Below, piece after piece: positions 24,762-33,345 of a DNA stretch of 37,740 nucleotides (within the stretch, counting starts at the first letter, position 1; the number at the start of each line of letters is the position of its first letter). The DNA comes from Thermoplasmatota archaeon (GTDB lineage: Archaea; Thermoplasmatota; E2; DHVEG-1), in the NCBI GenBank assembly GCA_022848765.1, contig JAJISJ010000004.1:1-37740 (forward strand), given 5' to 3'. The position numbers were made by a program, and so were the translations under genes. Below the pieces are notes generated by a model that made no database searches, was not told the origin of the DNA, and worked only from the letters and a program-made list of their open reading frames with translations.

Positions 24762-25820
24762 ATGATTAGAGTATCGATTAATGGTTTTGGAAGAATAGGA
24801 AGAAATGTTTTACGTGCTGCATTTGGTCATTCACAATATGGCAAAAAATTTGAGATTGTAGCCATAAATGATCTTGGTAACACAAAAACACTAGCTCATT
24901 TATTAAAATATGATTCTATTTACGGTAGATTTCATGGAGATATTAATCAAAAAGATGATGGTTTAGAAATAAATAATAGATTTATCAAATTTTTTTCTGA
25001 AGTAAATCCCTTAAAATTGCCTTGGAATGATTATCACATAGATGTAGTAATAGAATCAACTGGTATTTTTCGTAATAGAGAGGATGCAGCAAAACACATA
25101 GCATCTGGTGCAAAAAAAGTAATTATATCCGCTCCTGCTATAAATCCAGATTTAACAATTGTACTTGGTGTAAATGAAAATGAGTATGATAAGGAAAAAC
25201 ATCATATCATATCTAATGCATCATGTACAACAAATAGTTTAGCACCCCCCGTTAAAATTATTAATGATTTATTTGGTATTGAAAAAGGTATAATGACTAC
25301 AATTCATTCATATACTAGTGATCAACGAATTTTAGATTTTCCTCACAAAGATTTAAGACGTGCTAGAGCTGCAGCAACTTCAATAATACCTACAACAACT
25401 GGAGCAGCGAAAGCGGTTTCTCTTGTTATTCCTGAATTAAGAGGTAGACTTGATGGTATGGCTGTTCGTGTACCAACTCCAGATGGTTCTCTTACAGATT
25501 TTACTTGTATATTAAAAAAAGAAGTAACAGTTAATGAAATTAATGAATCTTTAAAAAATGCCGCAAATACAAACTTAAGAGGTATTATGGAATATAGTGA
25601 AGAACCTTTAGTTTCAGTTGATATTATTGGAAATCCTCATTCTTCTATTATAGACGGATTAAGTACAAAAGTTGTTGGAGAGAAGGGGAATTTAGTTAAA
25701 ATTTTATCTTGGTACGACAATGAATGGGGTTACTCATGTAGATTAGTAGATCTTATAAATTATTTATATTCAAAAAATCTGATTGTCGAAAGAGAACTTG
25801 AAATGTTAAAAGAATTTTAA
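24762..25820 (+). CDS. gap: Glyceraldehyde-3-phosphate dehydrogenase, bacterial-type class I
   Basis: Catalyses the NAD-linked oxidative phosphorylation of glyceraldehyde-3-phosphate. The sequence belongs to the bacterial/eukaryotic class I family, not the distinct archaeal GAPDH. It has INGFGRIGRN at the N-terminus, the NAD-preferring Asp in VAINDLG, the active site SNASCTTNSLAP with Cys155, the Arg-rich DLRRARAAATSIIP and WYDNEWGYS near the C-terminus. Length is 352 residues. The start ATG 24762 is chosen because homologues begin there; GTG 24753 and TTG 24744 are in frame, and the TTGAGGG motif upstream may be their ribosome site. Gene transfer from bacteria is likely; the same type is known in haloarchaea. 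It precedes pgk. Confidence 0.93.
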   Translation: MIRVSINGFGRIGRNVLRAAFGHSQYGKKFEIVAINDLGNTKTLAHLLKYDSIYGRFHGDINQKDDGLEINNRFIKFFSEVNPLKLPWNDYHIDVVIESTGIFRNREDAAKHIASGAKKVIISAPAINPDLTIVLGVNENEYDKEKHHIISNASCTTNSLAPPVKIINDLFGIEKGIMTTIHSYTSDQRILDFPHKDLRRARAAATSIIPTTTGAAKAVSLVIPELRGRLDGMAVRVPTPDGSLTDFTCILKKEVTVNEINESLKNAANTNLRGIMEYSEEPLVSVDIIGNPHSSIIDGLSTKVVGEKGNLVKILSWYDNEWGYSCRLVDLINYLYSKNLIVERELEMLKEF

Positions 25821-25888
25821 TTTATTATTAAAAAAAATATAGTTTTAAATAATCAGTAGATATATTTATTTTATTGAGGTTTTTCATA

Positions 25889-27112
25889 ATGGAAGAATTT
25901 AACACATTAGATGATTTTAATTTTGAAAATAGAACTGTTTTATTAAGAGTAGATTTTAATATGCCTCTGGATAAAAAAACTTTGCATATTTTAGATGCCA
26001 CAAGAATGAATCTAGTTATTCCAACAATTAATGAATTAATAAAAAAAAAAGCAAAGATTGTTATACTTGCCCACCAGGGAAGAAAAGATAGTTGGGATTT
26101 TATTTCAATGGAAGATCATGCAAAAAAATTTGGAACATTAATAAATAAAAAAGTAAAGTATATTGATGACATCTTTGGTAATAAGGCTAAAAAATCAATT
26201 AAAGAACTTAAATATGGAGAAATATTATTTTTGGATAATGTTAGAAAAATACCATACGAAACATTGAAAAAAACTGCGTTTGAACACTCAAAATCAGAAT
26301 TTATTCAAGATTTATATCCATTAGCAGATTTTTTTGTTAATGATGCATTTGCAGCTGCCCATAGGAGTCAATGTTCTTTAATTGGATTTACAGAAGTATT
26401 ACCATCTTGTGCAGGTAGACTACTGGAAAAAGAAATTAGACAACTAAATAAAATAATTAAAAAACCTAATAAACCAAGTATGTTTTTATTTGGTGGGGCA
26501 AAATTTTCTGATGCAATTAGCACTATTGACCATTTACTTAATAAAAAAATTGCTGATAAGATATTGTTAACTGGATTACCTGCTAATGCATTTTTAAAAG
26601 CCATTGGTTATAATATGGGTAAAAAAACTGAAAATATTTTAATGATTGAAGACATTTCAAATCAATTAAAAACTATAAAAGATATTTTTCAAAAATATGA
26701 AAAAAAGATTTATTTACCAATTGATTTTGCAATATCTAGTAATGAGAAAAGATTTGAAATTAGTTTAGATGAATTACCAAATGATCATGATTTATTCGAT
26801 ATTGGGGAGAAAACAATAATTAAATATAAAAAAATATTGAAGAATGCTAAAACAATATTTTTATCTGGACCTTGCGGAGTATTTGAAAAAAATATATTTC
26901 AAAATGGAACTAAAGAGATTTTTAATTTTATAGCAGATTCTAATGCTTTTAGTATTGCTGGGGGAGGTCATACTGTTGCAGCTATTGAAAAATTAAATTT
27001 AAAAAATAATTTTTCTCATATTAGTACTGGTGGTGGTTCACTAGAAAAATTTATAACAGGTGATAAATTAGCAGTTATCGAAGCTTTAAAAAAATCTAAG
27101 AATTTAAAATAA
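25889..27112 (+). CDS. pgk: Phosphoglycerate kinase, archaeal type
   Basis: Glycolytic and gluconeogenic kinase that uses the 1,3-bisphosphoglycerate made by GAPDH. Starting at ATG 25889, nine bases after TTGAGGT, gives 407 residues. The archaeal family features are VLLRVDFNMPLD, ILAHQGRKDSWDF, LDNVRKI and NDAFAAAHRSQCS, the nucleotide-binding VFGGAKFSD-like stretch (here FLFGGAKFSD) and SGPCGVFEK. The C-terminal part holds AGGGHTVAAIEKL and ISTGGGSLEKF. It follows gap by 68 bases; the two are probably one unit. The bacterial-type GAPDH and archaeal PGK differ in apparent ancestry. Confidence 0.94.
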   Translation: MEEFNTLDDFNFENRTVLLRVDFNMPLDKKTLHILDATRMNLVIPTINELIKKKAKIVILAHQGRKDSWDFISMEDHAKKFGTLINKKVKYIDDIFGNKAKKSIKELKYGEILFLDNVRKIPYETLKKTAFEHSKSEFIQDLYPLADFFVNDAFAAAHRSQCSLIGFTEVLPSCAGRLLEKEIRQLNKIIKKPNKPSMFLFGGAKFSDAISTIDHLLNKKIADKILLTGLPANAFLKAIGYNMGKKTENILMIEDISNQLKTIKDIFQKYEKKIYLPIDFAISSNEKRFEISLDELPNDHDLFDIGEKTIIKYKKILKNAKTIFLSGPCGVFEKNIFQNGTKEIFNFIADSNAFSIAGGGHTVAAIEKLNLKNNFSHISTGGGSLEKFITGDKLAVIEALKKSKNLK

Positions 27113-27146
27113 TAATATAGCTTTTCCCTAAACAATTTCTTAATGC

Positions 27147-27160
27147 AATTAAATTTAATG
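27147..27160 (+). promoter_or_regulatory. Candidate promoter element for tRNA-Ala
   Basis: AATTAAATTTAATG is an AT-rich TATA-like element about 11-24 bases before the first base of the mature tRNA. The spacing implies a short leader removed by RNase P. Other AT-rich stretches nearby could do the same job. Confidence 0.3.
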
Positions 27161-27162
27161 GT

Positions 27163-27564
27163 CTAATTTTGGGCTGGTAGATCAGTGGAAGATCGCCACC
27201 TTCGCAAGGTGGAGGCCGTGGGTTCAAATCCCACCCAGTCCATAGATAGATTTCGAGTGGTGTATATATTTTCATTATCACCATTCTTAGTATCTATCTT
27301 TATATCATTTGAATGTGTGTATTTACTTCTGTAGTTTTGTCCTAATCTTTCAATTCCATCTTCAACTCTCATTATATCGATTCCAAATTCTTTTGCTTTT
27401 TTTCTTTTTGATTTAATGCAGATATCTTTAATAATTCTATAAATAATATTTTTATAATCATTTTCGTGTTTACAAAGATTTGTTGAAATCATTTCAAGAT
27501 CATTTTCATTTATCTCTGGTTTTTCTATAAAAGTAAAATTAGATTTTTTCTTTTTTTTCTTCAT
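27163..27564 (-). CDS. Uncertain basic ORF ending inside the tRNA antisense
   Basis: A frame of about 133 residues starts at ATG 27564 after a TTTAAATATATAA-like stretch, and begins MKKKKKKSNFTF. It is open upstream to 27618. The middle (DYKNIIYRIIKDICIKSKRKKAKEF) is a basic, probably helical stretch and could be part of a real protein, but no family is recognisable. The last 26 or so residues (MDWVGFEPTASTL-RRWRSS) are simply the antisense reading of the tRNA-Ala, a familiar artefact in protein databases. So the true stop, if the gene is real, may have been lost by fusion with the tRNA region, or the frame may be spurious. Low confidence. Confidence 0.35.
   Translation of the reverse strand: MKKKKKKSNFTFIEKPEINENDLEMISTNLCKHENDYKNIIYRIIKDICIKSKRKKAKEFGIDIMRVEDGIERLGQNYRSKYTHSNDIKIDTKNGDNENIYTTRNLSMDWVGFEPTASTLRRWRSSTDLPAQN
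27171..27242 (+). tRNA. tRNA-Ala (CGC anticodon)
   Basis: A complete 72-base cloverleaf. The acceptor stem pairs GGGCTGG (27171-27177) with CCAGTCC (27235-27241). The D stem is GATC/GATC, the anticodon stem CCACC/GGTGG with loop TTCGCAA (anticodon CGC at 27203-27205), the T arm GTGGG-TTCAAAT-CCCAC. The discriminator is A27242 and CCA is not encoded. The third acceptor pair is G-U, the classic AlaRS identity element. No intron is present. It is the only GC-rich patch in its neighbourhood. It reads GCG codons. Confidence 0.97.
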
Positions 27565-27655
27565 CCAATTAATTATATATTTAAATATTTCAAAAATATT
27601 TTCATAAATTATATACATAAAAATATTAATTTTTTATATTATTTATATATTATTT

Positions 27656-28240
27656 TTAATTAAATTTTTTTACTAAATAAAATGAATACCATTTAAAATT
27701 AGGTATCGAAGAGTTATTCATTTTATCTATAAATTTTATATTTTTATTAGATTTAATTATATCATTTATATTATCAATATTTTTCTCAATTTCTCTTACA
27801 ATAATTTTAGTGTTGATATCCGCTGTTTTTAATATATGTTCCAATATTTTTCTTTTAGGTGATGAACAACTTGATAATATAATTGTATCATAATTTTTTG
27901 CAGGATATTTTTGACCATTTCCTATATCGATATTTATTTTTTTTTCCAATTTTTTTTTATTAATAACTTTTTGTGCAAATTTAACTGCTATTGGATCTTT
28001 ATCGATTGATACGATTTTTGCTGATGTTTTTTTTGCTAATACTAATGCAGTTATTGGATATGCGCCACAACCTATATGAAGTATTTTTTTTGACTTCGTT
28101 AATTCGAAATTTTTTATTTCTTTTTCATATTCAATACCAATTATTTTTTCATATATTATACCAAATCTGTTAAAAAAGAACGAAAGAAAATCAATAAAAT
28201 GCCAAAAATAATTTAGCTTAATTTTAATTATTTTATCCAT
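27656..28240 (-). CDS. SAM-dependent methyltransferase, nicotianamine synthase-like
   Basis: A 194-residue Rossmann methyltransferase. After an N-terminal helical part of about 50 residues, the SAM-binding motif I reads ILHIGCGAYPITAL, motif II SIDKDPIAVKFAQ, and motif IV-like NYDTIILSSC. The GCG-YP-T and DKDP pattern resembles the nicotianamine synthase group and related archaeal small methyltransferases. Substrate unknown. The related protein at 32533-33159 shares the same layout (GCGSLPSTTL, AIDKDKKAINEA). It is divergent from the radical SAM operon across 257 bases, and may be its partner. Confidence 0.72.
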   Translation of the reverse strand: MDKIIKIKLNYFWHFIDFLSFFFNRFGIIYEKIIGIEYEKEIKNFELTKSKKILHIGCGAYPITALVLAKKTSAKIVSIDKDPIAVKFAQKVINKKKLEKKINIDIGNGQKYPAKNYDTIILSSCSSPKRKILEHILKTADINTKIIVREIEKNIDNINDIIKSNKNIKFIDKMNNSSIPNFKWYSFYLVKKFN

Positions 28241-28497
28241 AATATATTCCCAATTTTAAATGACTTATACTTGATTAAATATTAAATATTTTTCCAATTA
28301 TGTATTTAAATAAAATATTTTTTTTATTTTCAGTTTGATATTTAATTATATTTATGTAAAAAATGTTAAATATAAAATGATCATGTTCTATTTATATTAG
28401 ATAAAAAATCCTGGAAGTAATAGTTAATATAGAACTCAATAATAATAATAATTGTTTATAAAAATTATAACAAAAAGTTCTTAGGAGAAATTATGAA
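28241..28497. promoter_or_regulatory. Divergent intergenic region with candidate TATA for the radical SAM operon
   Basis: This 257-base gap separates the left methyltransferase from the radical SAM genes and shows no coding frame I can support. TTTATAAAAA (28455-28464) is a likely TATA element for the plus strand. TTAGGAGAAA (28481-28490) is the ribosome binding site. ATGAAATGA at 28493-28501 makes a two-codon upstream frame overlapping the real ATG. Confidence 0.4.
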
Positions 28498-29784
28498 ATG
28501 AATATACTTTTAATAATGCCTCACCCTAATCCAAAAAGAAGTATTTTCTCTAAATTTCAATATCCTTCTTTAACTCTTCAGCAAATTGCTGGAGTCACTC
28601 CAAAAGAACACCATGTTAAAATAATTGATGAAAGATATGAAGATATCGATTTTTCAAAAAATTATGACTTAGTGGGAATCTCATGTTTAACCTATAATTC
28701 ATTAAGAGGTTATGAAATTTCAGAAAAATTTAGAAGGAAAGGCATTCATGTTATTTTTGGGGGTTATCATGCATCTTTATTACCCGAAGAAGTAAAAAAA
28801 CATTGTGATAGTGTAGTTATTGGAGAGGCTGAAATTACATGGCCTCTATTGTTAAAAGATTATGCAAATGGAAAACTTAAACCGTTTTATAAAGCCGATA
28901 GAGTTGTTAATTCTGATGAAATACCAGCAGCAAGACATGATATTGGAGTATATACTCCTTTTTTTGAAGCGATTCAAGCAACCCGAGGATGTCCAACTGG
29001 TTGTGAATTTTGTGCAATGAATATTGTTGAAGGAAAAAAATTTCGTGCAAGACCTGTGGATAATATTATAAACGAAATGATAAGTATTAGAGCTAAAAGA
29101 ATATTTTTTTCTGATGCCTCATTAACCATAAATCCAAAATATTCTAAAGAACTTTTTAAAGAAATGGTTGAATTAAATAAAAAATTTGATTGTTTTGGTA
29201 ATATTAATGTAATTTCACGTGATGATGAATTTTTAAGATTGTCAAGAGAGGCTGGTGTAATTAAATGGTATTTAGGAATTGAATCAATTTCTCAAGAAAA
29301 TATTAATCAAGCTGGTAAGGGTACAAATAAAGTCGAAAATTATGCAAAAGCCATTAGAAAAATTAAGGATTATGGAATGACAGTTACAGGTTTTTTTATT
29401 TTTGGATTGGATCATGATACACCTAAAATATTTGAAAGGACATTACAAGCTATGTATGATTGGGATTTAGATGAAGCATCATTTAGTATTGTTACTCCAT
29501 ATCCAGGTACAAGACTATTTAATCGTCTTGAAAAGGAAAAGAGAATAATAAATTATGATTGGTCAAAATATACGGAAGGAAATTTAAATCTAAAGTTAAA
29601 TAAAATGACTCAGGAAGAATTAATTGATGGGATCAAAAAAATAGCTTTTAATTTTTATTCAATAAAAAGCATATTTAGAAGAAGTTTTTTAACTAAAGAA
29701 ATTAATCCAATAACTTCATTTACTAAATTTATATCAAATATGAGTATAAGATCGTTTTATCATAGAGAGAAATTTAATTATTGA
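28498..29784 (+). CDS. B12-binding radical SAM protein 1
   Basis: A 428-residue enzyme with an N-terminal cobalamin-binding-like Rossmann domain (IGV-type: ILLIMPHPNP, DLVGISCLTYN, VIFGGYHASLLPEE), followed by a radical SAM core with Cys165, Cys169 and Cys172 (CPTGCEFC). The core includes IFFSDASLTINP and WYLGIESIS. The C-terminal region has FIFGLDHDT and VTPYPGTRLF, as in the BchE/HpnJ-like class B family. The canonical B12 DxHxxG motif is not seen. Such enzymes methylate or rearrange unactivated carbons, including GDGT-lipid ring synthases; the substrate here is unknown. It is the first of three tightly spaced genes (22 and 11 bases). Confidence 0.85.
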   Translation: MNILLIMPHPNPKRSIFSKFQYPSLTLQQIAGVTPKEHHVKIIDERYEDIDFSKNYDLVGISCLTYNSLRGYEISEKFRRKGIHVIFGGYHASLLPEEVKKHCDSVVIGEAEITWPLLLKDYANGKLKPFYKADRVVNSDEIPAARHDIGVYTPFFEAIQATRGCPTGCEFCAMNIVEGKKFRARPVDNIINEMISIRAKRIFFSDASLTINPKYSKELFKEMVELNKKFDCFGNINVISRDDEFLRLSREAGVIKWYLGIESISQENINQAGKGTNKVENYAKAIRKIKDYGMTVTGFFIFGLDHDTPKIFERTLQAMYDWDLDEASFSIVTPYPGTRLFNRLEKEKRIINYDWSKYTEGNLNLKLNKMTQEELIDGIKKIAFNFYSIKSIFRRSFLTKEINPITSFTKFISNMSIRSFYHREKFNY

Positions 29785-29806
29785 AAAATTTAATTGTGAT
29801 ATTAAT

Positions 29807-31126
29807 ATGAATATACTACTTGTATTTCCAAGAATTGAACATGGTGCATCAACGTATTATAATAAGGGAACGTGGAGTTCAATTATTTTTGGCTATCCAA
29901 TTATTACGCTACCACATATAGCTGCTATAACTCCTAAAAAACATAATGTTAAAATTATTAATGAAAATTACGAGGATATAAATTTTGATTATAATGCTGA
30001 TCTAGTTGGAATTACTACATATACAATGACTGCTCCAAGAGTTTATAAAATTGCTGATGAATTTAGATCTAGAGGTAAAAAGGTTGTTTTAGGTGGATAT
30101 CATGCAACTGCCTTACCTGATGAATCAAAAGAACATGCAGATAGCGTAATTTTAGGTATGGCTGAGGCAAATTGGCCAGAGCTTTTAGATGATTTTGAAA
30201 AAGGAGAAATGAAGTCAATATATCCAAGAAATACTAATTTTGATATGGCAAAAATTCCCCCTTTAAGGAGAGATTTGATTAAACATAATCCATTGATGGG
30301 GGCAGTTCAATCTACAAGAGGTTGTTCAAATAAATGTGAATTTTGTGCAATTACAAGTTTCTGTCATCACGGTGTAAAACAACGTCCTATAAAAAATGTA
30401 ATTGAGGAGATAAAACAAATGCCAAACAAGATATTTGTATTTCATGATCCTCATCTTACAATAAATAGAAAATACGCGCAAGAAATATTTAAAGAGATTA
30501 TTAGAAACAAAATCAGAAAAAGTTGGGTTGCAAATGGAACAGTAAACGTACTTGGAAAAGTAGATGAGAAATTTTTATCACTTGCTTATAAATCAGGTTG
30601 TGTTGAATGGTTTGTTGGATTTGAATCAGTTAGCCAAGAAGCTCTAAATGGAATAAAAAAAACTCATAATAAAGTTGAAGATTTTAAAAATATGATTAAA
30701 CGTATTCATGATTATGGTATGTCAGTTCAAGGGGGAATTATTTTTGGATTTGATGAAGATACTCCAGATGTATTTGATACAACCTTAGAAAAAATGTATG
30801 AGTTAGATATTGATGTTGTAGAAGTAAATATTTTAACCCCTTATCCAGGAACTCCATTATTTGATAGAATGGAAAAAGATGGTAGAATACTAACAAGAGA
30901 TTGGTCTAAATATAATCAAATTGATGTTGTTTTTAACCCAAAAAATATGTCAGTTGAAGAACTAAGAAATGGAGCAAGAAAAGTTGCTAAAGAATTTTAT
31001 TCTTTGAAAAATATTTTAATTAGGAATATCAAATTTATATCAACTATTAAAAGGTTCGGAGCTCTTCTTCCAGCTGGAACAAATTATAATTTCAGAAGAT
31101 ATTATAAAAAAGATTTTAATTTTTGA
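29807..31126 (+). CDS. B12-binding radical SAM protein 2
   Basis: A tandem paralogue of the preceding gene, 439 residues. It has the same architecture: ILLVFPRIEH, DLVGITTYTM, VVLGGYHATALPDE, then the radical SAM cluster Cys173, Cys177, Cys180 (CSNKCEFC), FVFHDPHLTINR, WFVGFESVS, and IIFGFDEDT with a TPYPGTPLF segment. The two copies agree along most of their length, so they arose by duplication and probably act on related substrates or successive steps. It starts 22 bases after gene 1 and is followed 11 bases later by the adenylate-forming enzyme. Confidence 0.85.
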   Translation: MNILLVFPRIEHGASTYYNKGTWSSIIFGYPIITLPHIAAITPKKHNVKIINENYEDINFDYNADLVGITTYTMTAPRVYKIADEFRSRGKKVVLGGYHATALPDESKEHADSVILGMAEANWPELLDDFEKGEMKSIYPRNTNFDMAKIPPLRRDLIKHNPLMGAVQSTRGCSNKCEFCAITSFCHHGVKQRPIKNVIEEIKQMPNKIFVFHDPHLTINRKYAQEIFKEIIRNKIRKSWVANGTVNVLGKVDEKFLSLAYKSGCVEWFVGFESVSQEALNGIKKTHNKVEDFKNMIKRIHDYGMSVQGGIIFGFDEDTPDVFDTTLEKMYELDIDVVEVNILTPYPGTPLFDRMEKDGRILTRDWSKYNQIDVVFNPKNMSVEELRNGARKVAKEFYSLKNILIRNIKFISTIKRFGALLPAGTNYNFRRYYKKDFNF

Positions 31127-31137
31127 GGTAAATATTT

Positions 31138-32508
31138 ATGAATCCATTTTATAATCCTGCATTTTTAATTAAACTAGCTCAAAGTTATATATCAGATATT
31201 AACAGAATATGGAAATTGGACGAAAAACAAATTAGAAAATATCAAGATAAAGAATTTCGAAAAATTGTTAAATATTCATTTAATGTACCCTTATATTACA
31301 ATATATATAAAAATCATAATATTTATCCACACGATATAAAAGGATTAGATGATCTTAAAAAACTCCCAATAATTACAAAAGAAGATTTAAGAGCAAATTT
31401 CCCAGATAAAATTATTCCAAGTAACTTTGATAAAAAAAATAGTTATTTAATATCTAGTTCAGGTTCAACTGGAAAACCTTTATTTATCTATTGTAGCATT
31501 TTCTCAGCTGTAAAAAGATTAGAGGGATTTGCAAGAATTTTAAAGGCTTATGGGGGAAATTGGAGAAAATCAAAAGCATTACTAATCATAGATCTTACTC
31601 CCGGCAGCGTAGAATATGCAACATATGTAGGAGGAGGTTTATCATTTCTTGATAAAATTTTTTCATTAAGAAATATTAAGTATCTCCCGATTAAAGAAAA
31701 AGCAGAAATATTAATAAATAAAATTAATGAATTTCAACCTGAATTTCTTGGATCTGACCCTAATATGCTTAGAAAACTTGCATATTTAAAATTAAACGGA
31801 TTAGGTAATGAAATTAAACCAAAACATATTTTTTCAAGTGGAATGATGTTAGATCAATATACAAAAAAATATATTGAAAATGCATTTGAATCAACAGTTT
31901 TAGATGTCTATAGTTCCACAGAAGCGGGACCTATGGCTTTTGAATGTATTAAAGAAGGTTATTATCATATAAATTCAGATTTTATTCTTTTCGAGTTCTT
32001 AGATGATTATGATATTCCAGTTTCTTATAATGAATCTGGGAATGTTATTATAACTAAGTTATATGGGGCAGATACTCCAATTATTAGATATAATGGTCTA
32101 GAAGATACTGCAATTCCTATTGAACGTATTAGTACTTGTGGTCTAAAAAGTGAAATGATAAAAAAAATTGAAGGGCGAATAACAGATTTAATTATATTAC
32201 CAAATGGAGAATCAATATCTCCTTTAACAATTACCGGCATTCCAGCTAAAATAATGGAAGAATATAATTCATATAAAATAAAACAATTTCAAATAATTCA
32301 AAATAAGAAATCAGAGTTAGAAATATTAATCGTTATTGATGAAAAATTAAGAAATAAAGGAATATCTGTTCAGAATTTATTTAAAGAATTAAGTAAAAGA
32401 ATTAATGAACAGATAAATCGTGATATAGAAATAATCGTAAAAGAAAAGAAAACATTGGAACATGATAATCCATCAGAAAAATTTAAAGTTTTTATCTCAA
32501 ATATTTAA
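31138..32508 (+). CDS. PaaK/coenzyme F390-synthetase-like adenylate-forming enzyme
   Basis: A 456-residue ANL-type enzyme of the phenylacetate-CoA ligase / F390 synthetase branch. An N-terminal helical part with FNVPLYYNIY and LPIITKEDLR is typical of the branch. The P-loop SSSGSTGKP lies near residues 106-114, YSSTEAGP is the A5 motif, RYNGLEDT the A7-like motif, and GRITDLIILPNGESISP (A8 hinge) follows. A Lys remains in the NPSEKFKVFI C-terminus, as in PaaK. It activates a carboxylate as an acyl-AMP, either to a thioester or another acceptor. Being co-transcribed with two radical SAM enzymes, it may load or release their substrate. Confidence 0.85.
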   Translation: MNPFYNPAFLIKLAQSYISDINRIWKLDEKQIRKYQDKEFRKIVKYSFNVPLYYNIYKNHNIYPHDIKGLDDLKKLPIITKEDLRANFPDKIIPSNFDKKNSYLISSSGSTGKPLFIYCSIFSAVKRLEGFARILKAYGGNWRKSKALLIIDLTPGSVEYATYVGGGLSFLDKIFSLRNIKYLPIKEKAEILINKINEFQPEFLGSDPNMLRKLAYLKLNGLGNEIKPKHIFSSGMMLDQYTKKYIENAFESTVLDVYSSTEAGPMAFECIKEGYYHINSDFILFEFLDDYDIPVSYNESGNVIITKLYGADTPIIRYNGLEDTAIPIERISTCGLKSEMIKKIEGRITDLIILPNGESISPLTITGIPAKIMEEYNSYKIKQFQIIQNKKSELEILIVIDEKLRNKGISVQNLFKELSKRINEQINRDIEIIVKEKKTLEHDNPSEKFKVFISNI

Positions 32509-32532
32509 AAAATCATCGGTAATTATTAGATT

Positions 32533-33159
32533 TTATTTTTTAATTAAATACGATTTTACTTGGCCAAGGTATTTTGATTCAACATTTTTCCCAACTTTAA
32601 ACTTCTTAAAAAAACTATCATTCATTTCGTTATTTGTTCTAACAATAATTCTTGCATCAGTTTTAACATTATCATACATATAATCAAAAAATTTTTCTAG
32701 ATTTTTAACTCCATATAAGATTATAATAACATCAAATTCATCAAGAGGGTAATCTAATCCATTTGCATATTTTAACTCTATTTTACTATTCATATTTTTA
32801 TTTGATAAGAAAATTTTTGCTTCGTTAATAGCTTTTTTATCCTTATCTATTGCAATAATTTTAGCATTTGTTTTCATTGATATTATTAGAGTTGTTGAAG
32901 GGAGTGACCCACAACCAATAACAATTATTGAATCCGATGAGGTAATTCCCGCCATTTTAATTTCTTTTTGAACTAAATCGGTATATAGATTCAAATAATT
33001 AAGAGAAATAATATTGAACTTTATTGCTATTTTTTCAAAGAGTACATATGAAAAATCAATAATTCCTTTTAATGAATTTTTTTTAAATTTTGGAGAAATT
33101 TTTTCAAAAAATATTTTTCTAGAATACGACAGGATTTTATTTATAATTTTACTCATCAT
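32533..33159 (-). CDS. SAM-dependent methyltransferase, paralogue of the 27656 gene
   Basis: A 208-residue Rossmann methyltransferase with motif I IIVIGCGSLPSTTL, motif II IAIDKDKKAINEA and a DVIIILYG strand. Like the gene at 27656-28240 it carries an N-terminal helical extension and the GCG-P-T plus DKD pattern of the nicotianamine synthase-like group. It converges on the PaaK-like gene with a gap of only 24 bases. Together the two related methyltransferases bracket the radical SAM operon. Start: ATG 33159, with a second ATG at 33156; no strong ribosome binding site. Confidence 0.72.
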   Translation of the reverse strand: MMSKIINKILSYSRKIFFEKISPKFKKNSLKGIIDFSYVLFEKIAIKFNIISLNYLNLYTDLVQKEIKMAGITSSDSIIVIGCGSLPSTTLIISMKTNAKIIAIDKDKKAINEAKIFLSNKNMNSKIELKYANGLDYPLDEFDVIIILYGVKNLEKFFDYMYDNVKTDARIIVRTNNEMNDSFFKKFKVGKNVESKYLGQVKSYLIKK

Positions 33160-33345
33160 ATTTTAAAATTCACTATATTATTATTGTTTATTATCATTTA
33201 AACCATAGTCTACTAATTTTTTCATTAAAGATTATCACCAGCTTTTTCTTATCCTGTTAGGTCATTAAATAAATGTATTTATTAAAAACTTTGGGAATTA
33301 TCAACACAATATTGAAATTAATTGAAGTTACAATATATAAAATTA

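Noticed and set aside
27163-27242. The peptide VGFEPTASTL at the ORF end as a conserved protein domain
   Set aside because: It is the antisense translation of the tRNA-Ala gene, which recurs in databases for that reason alone.
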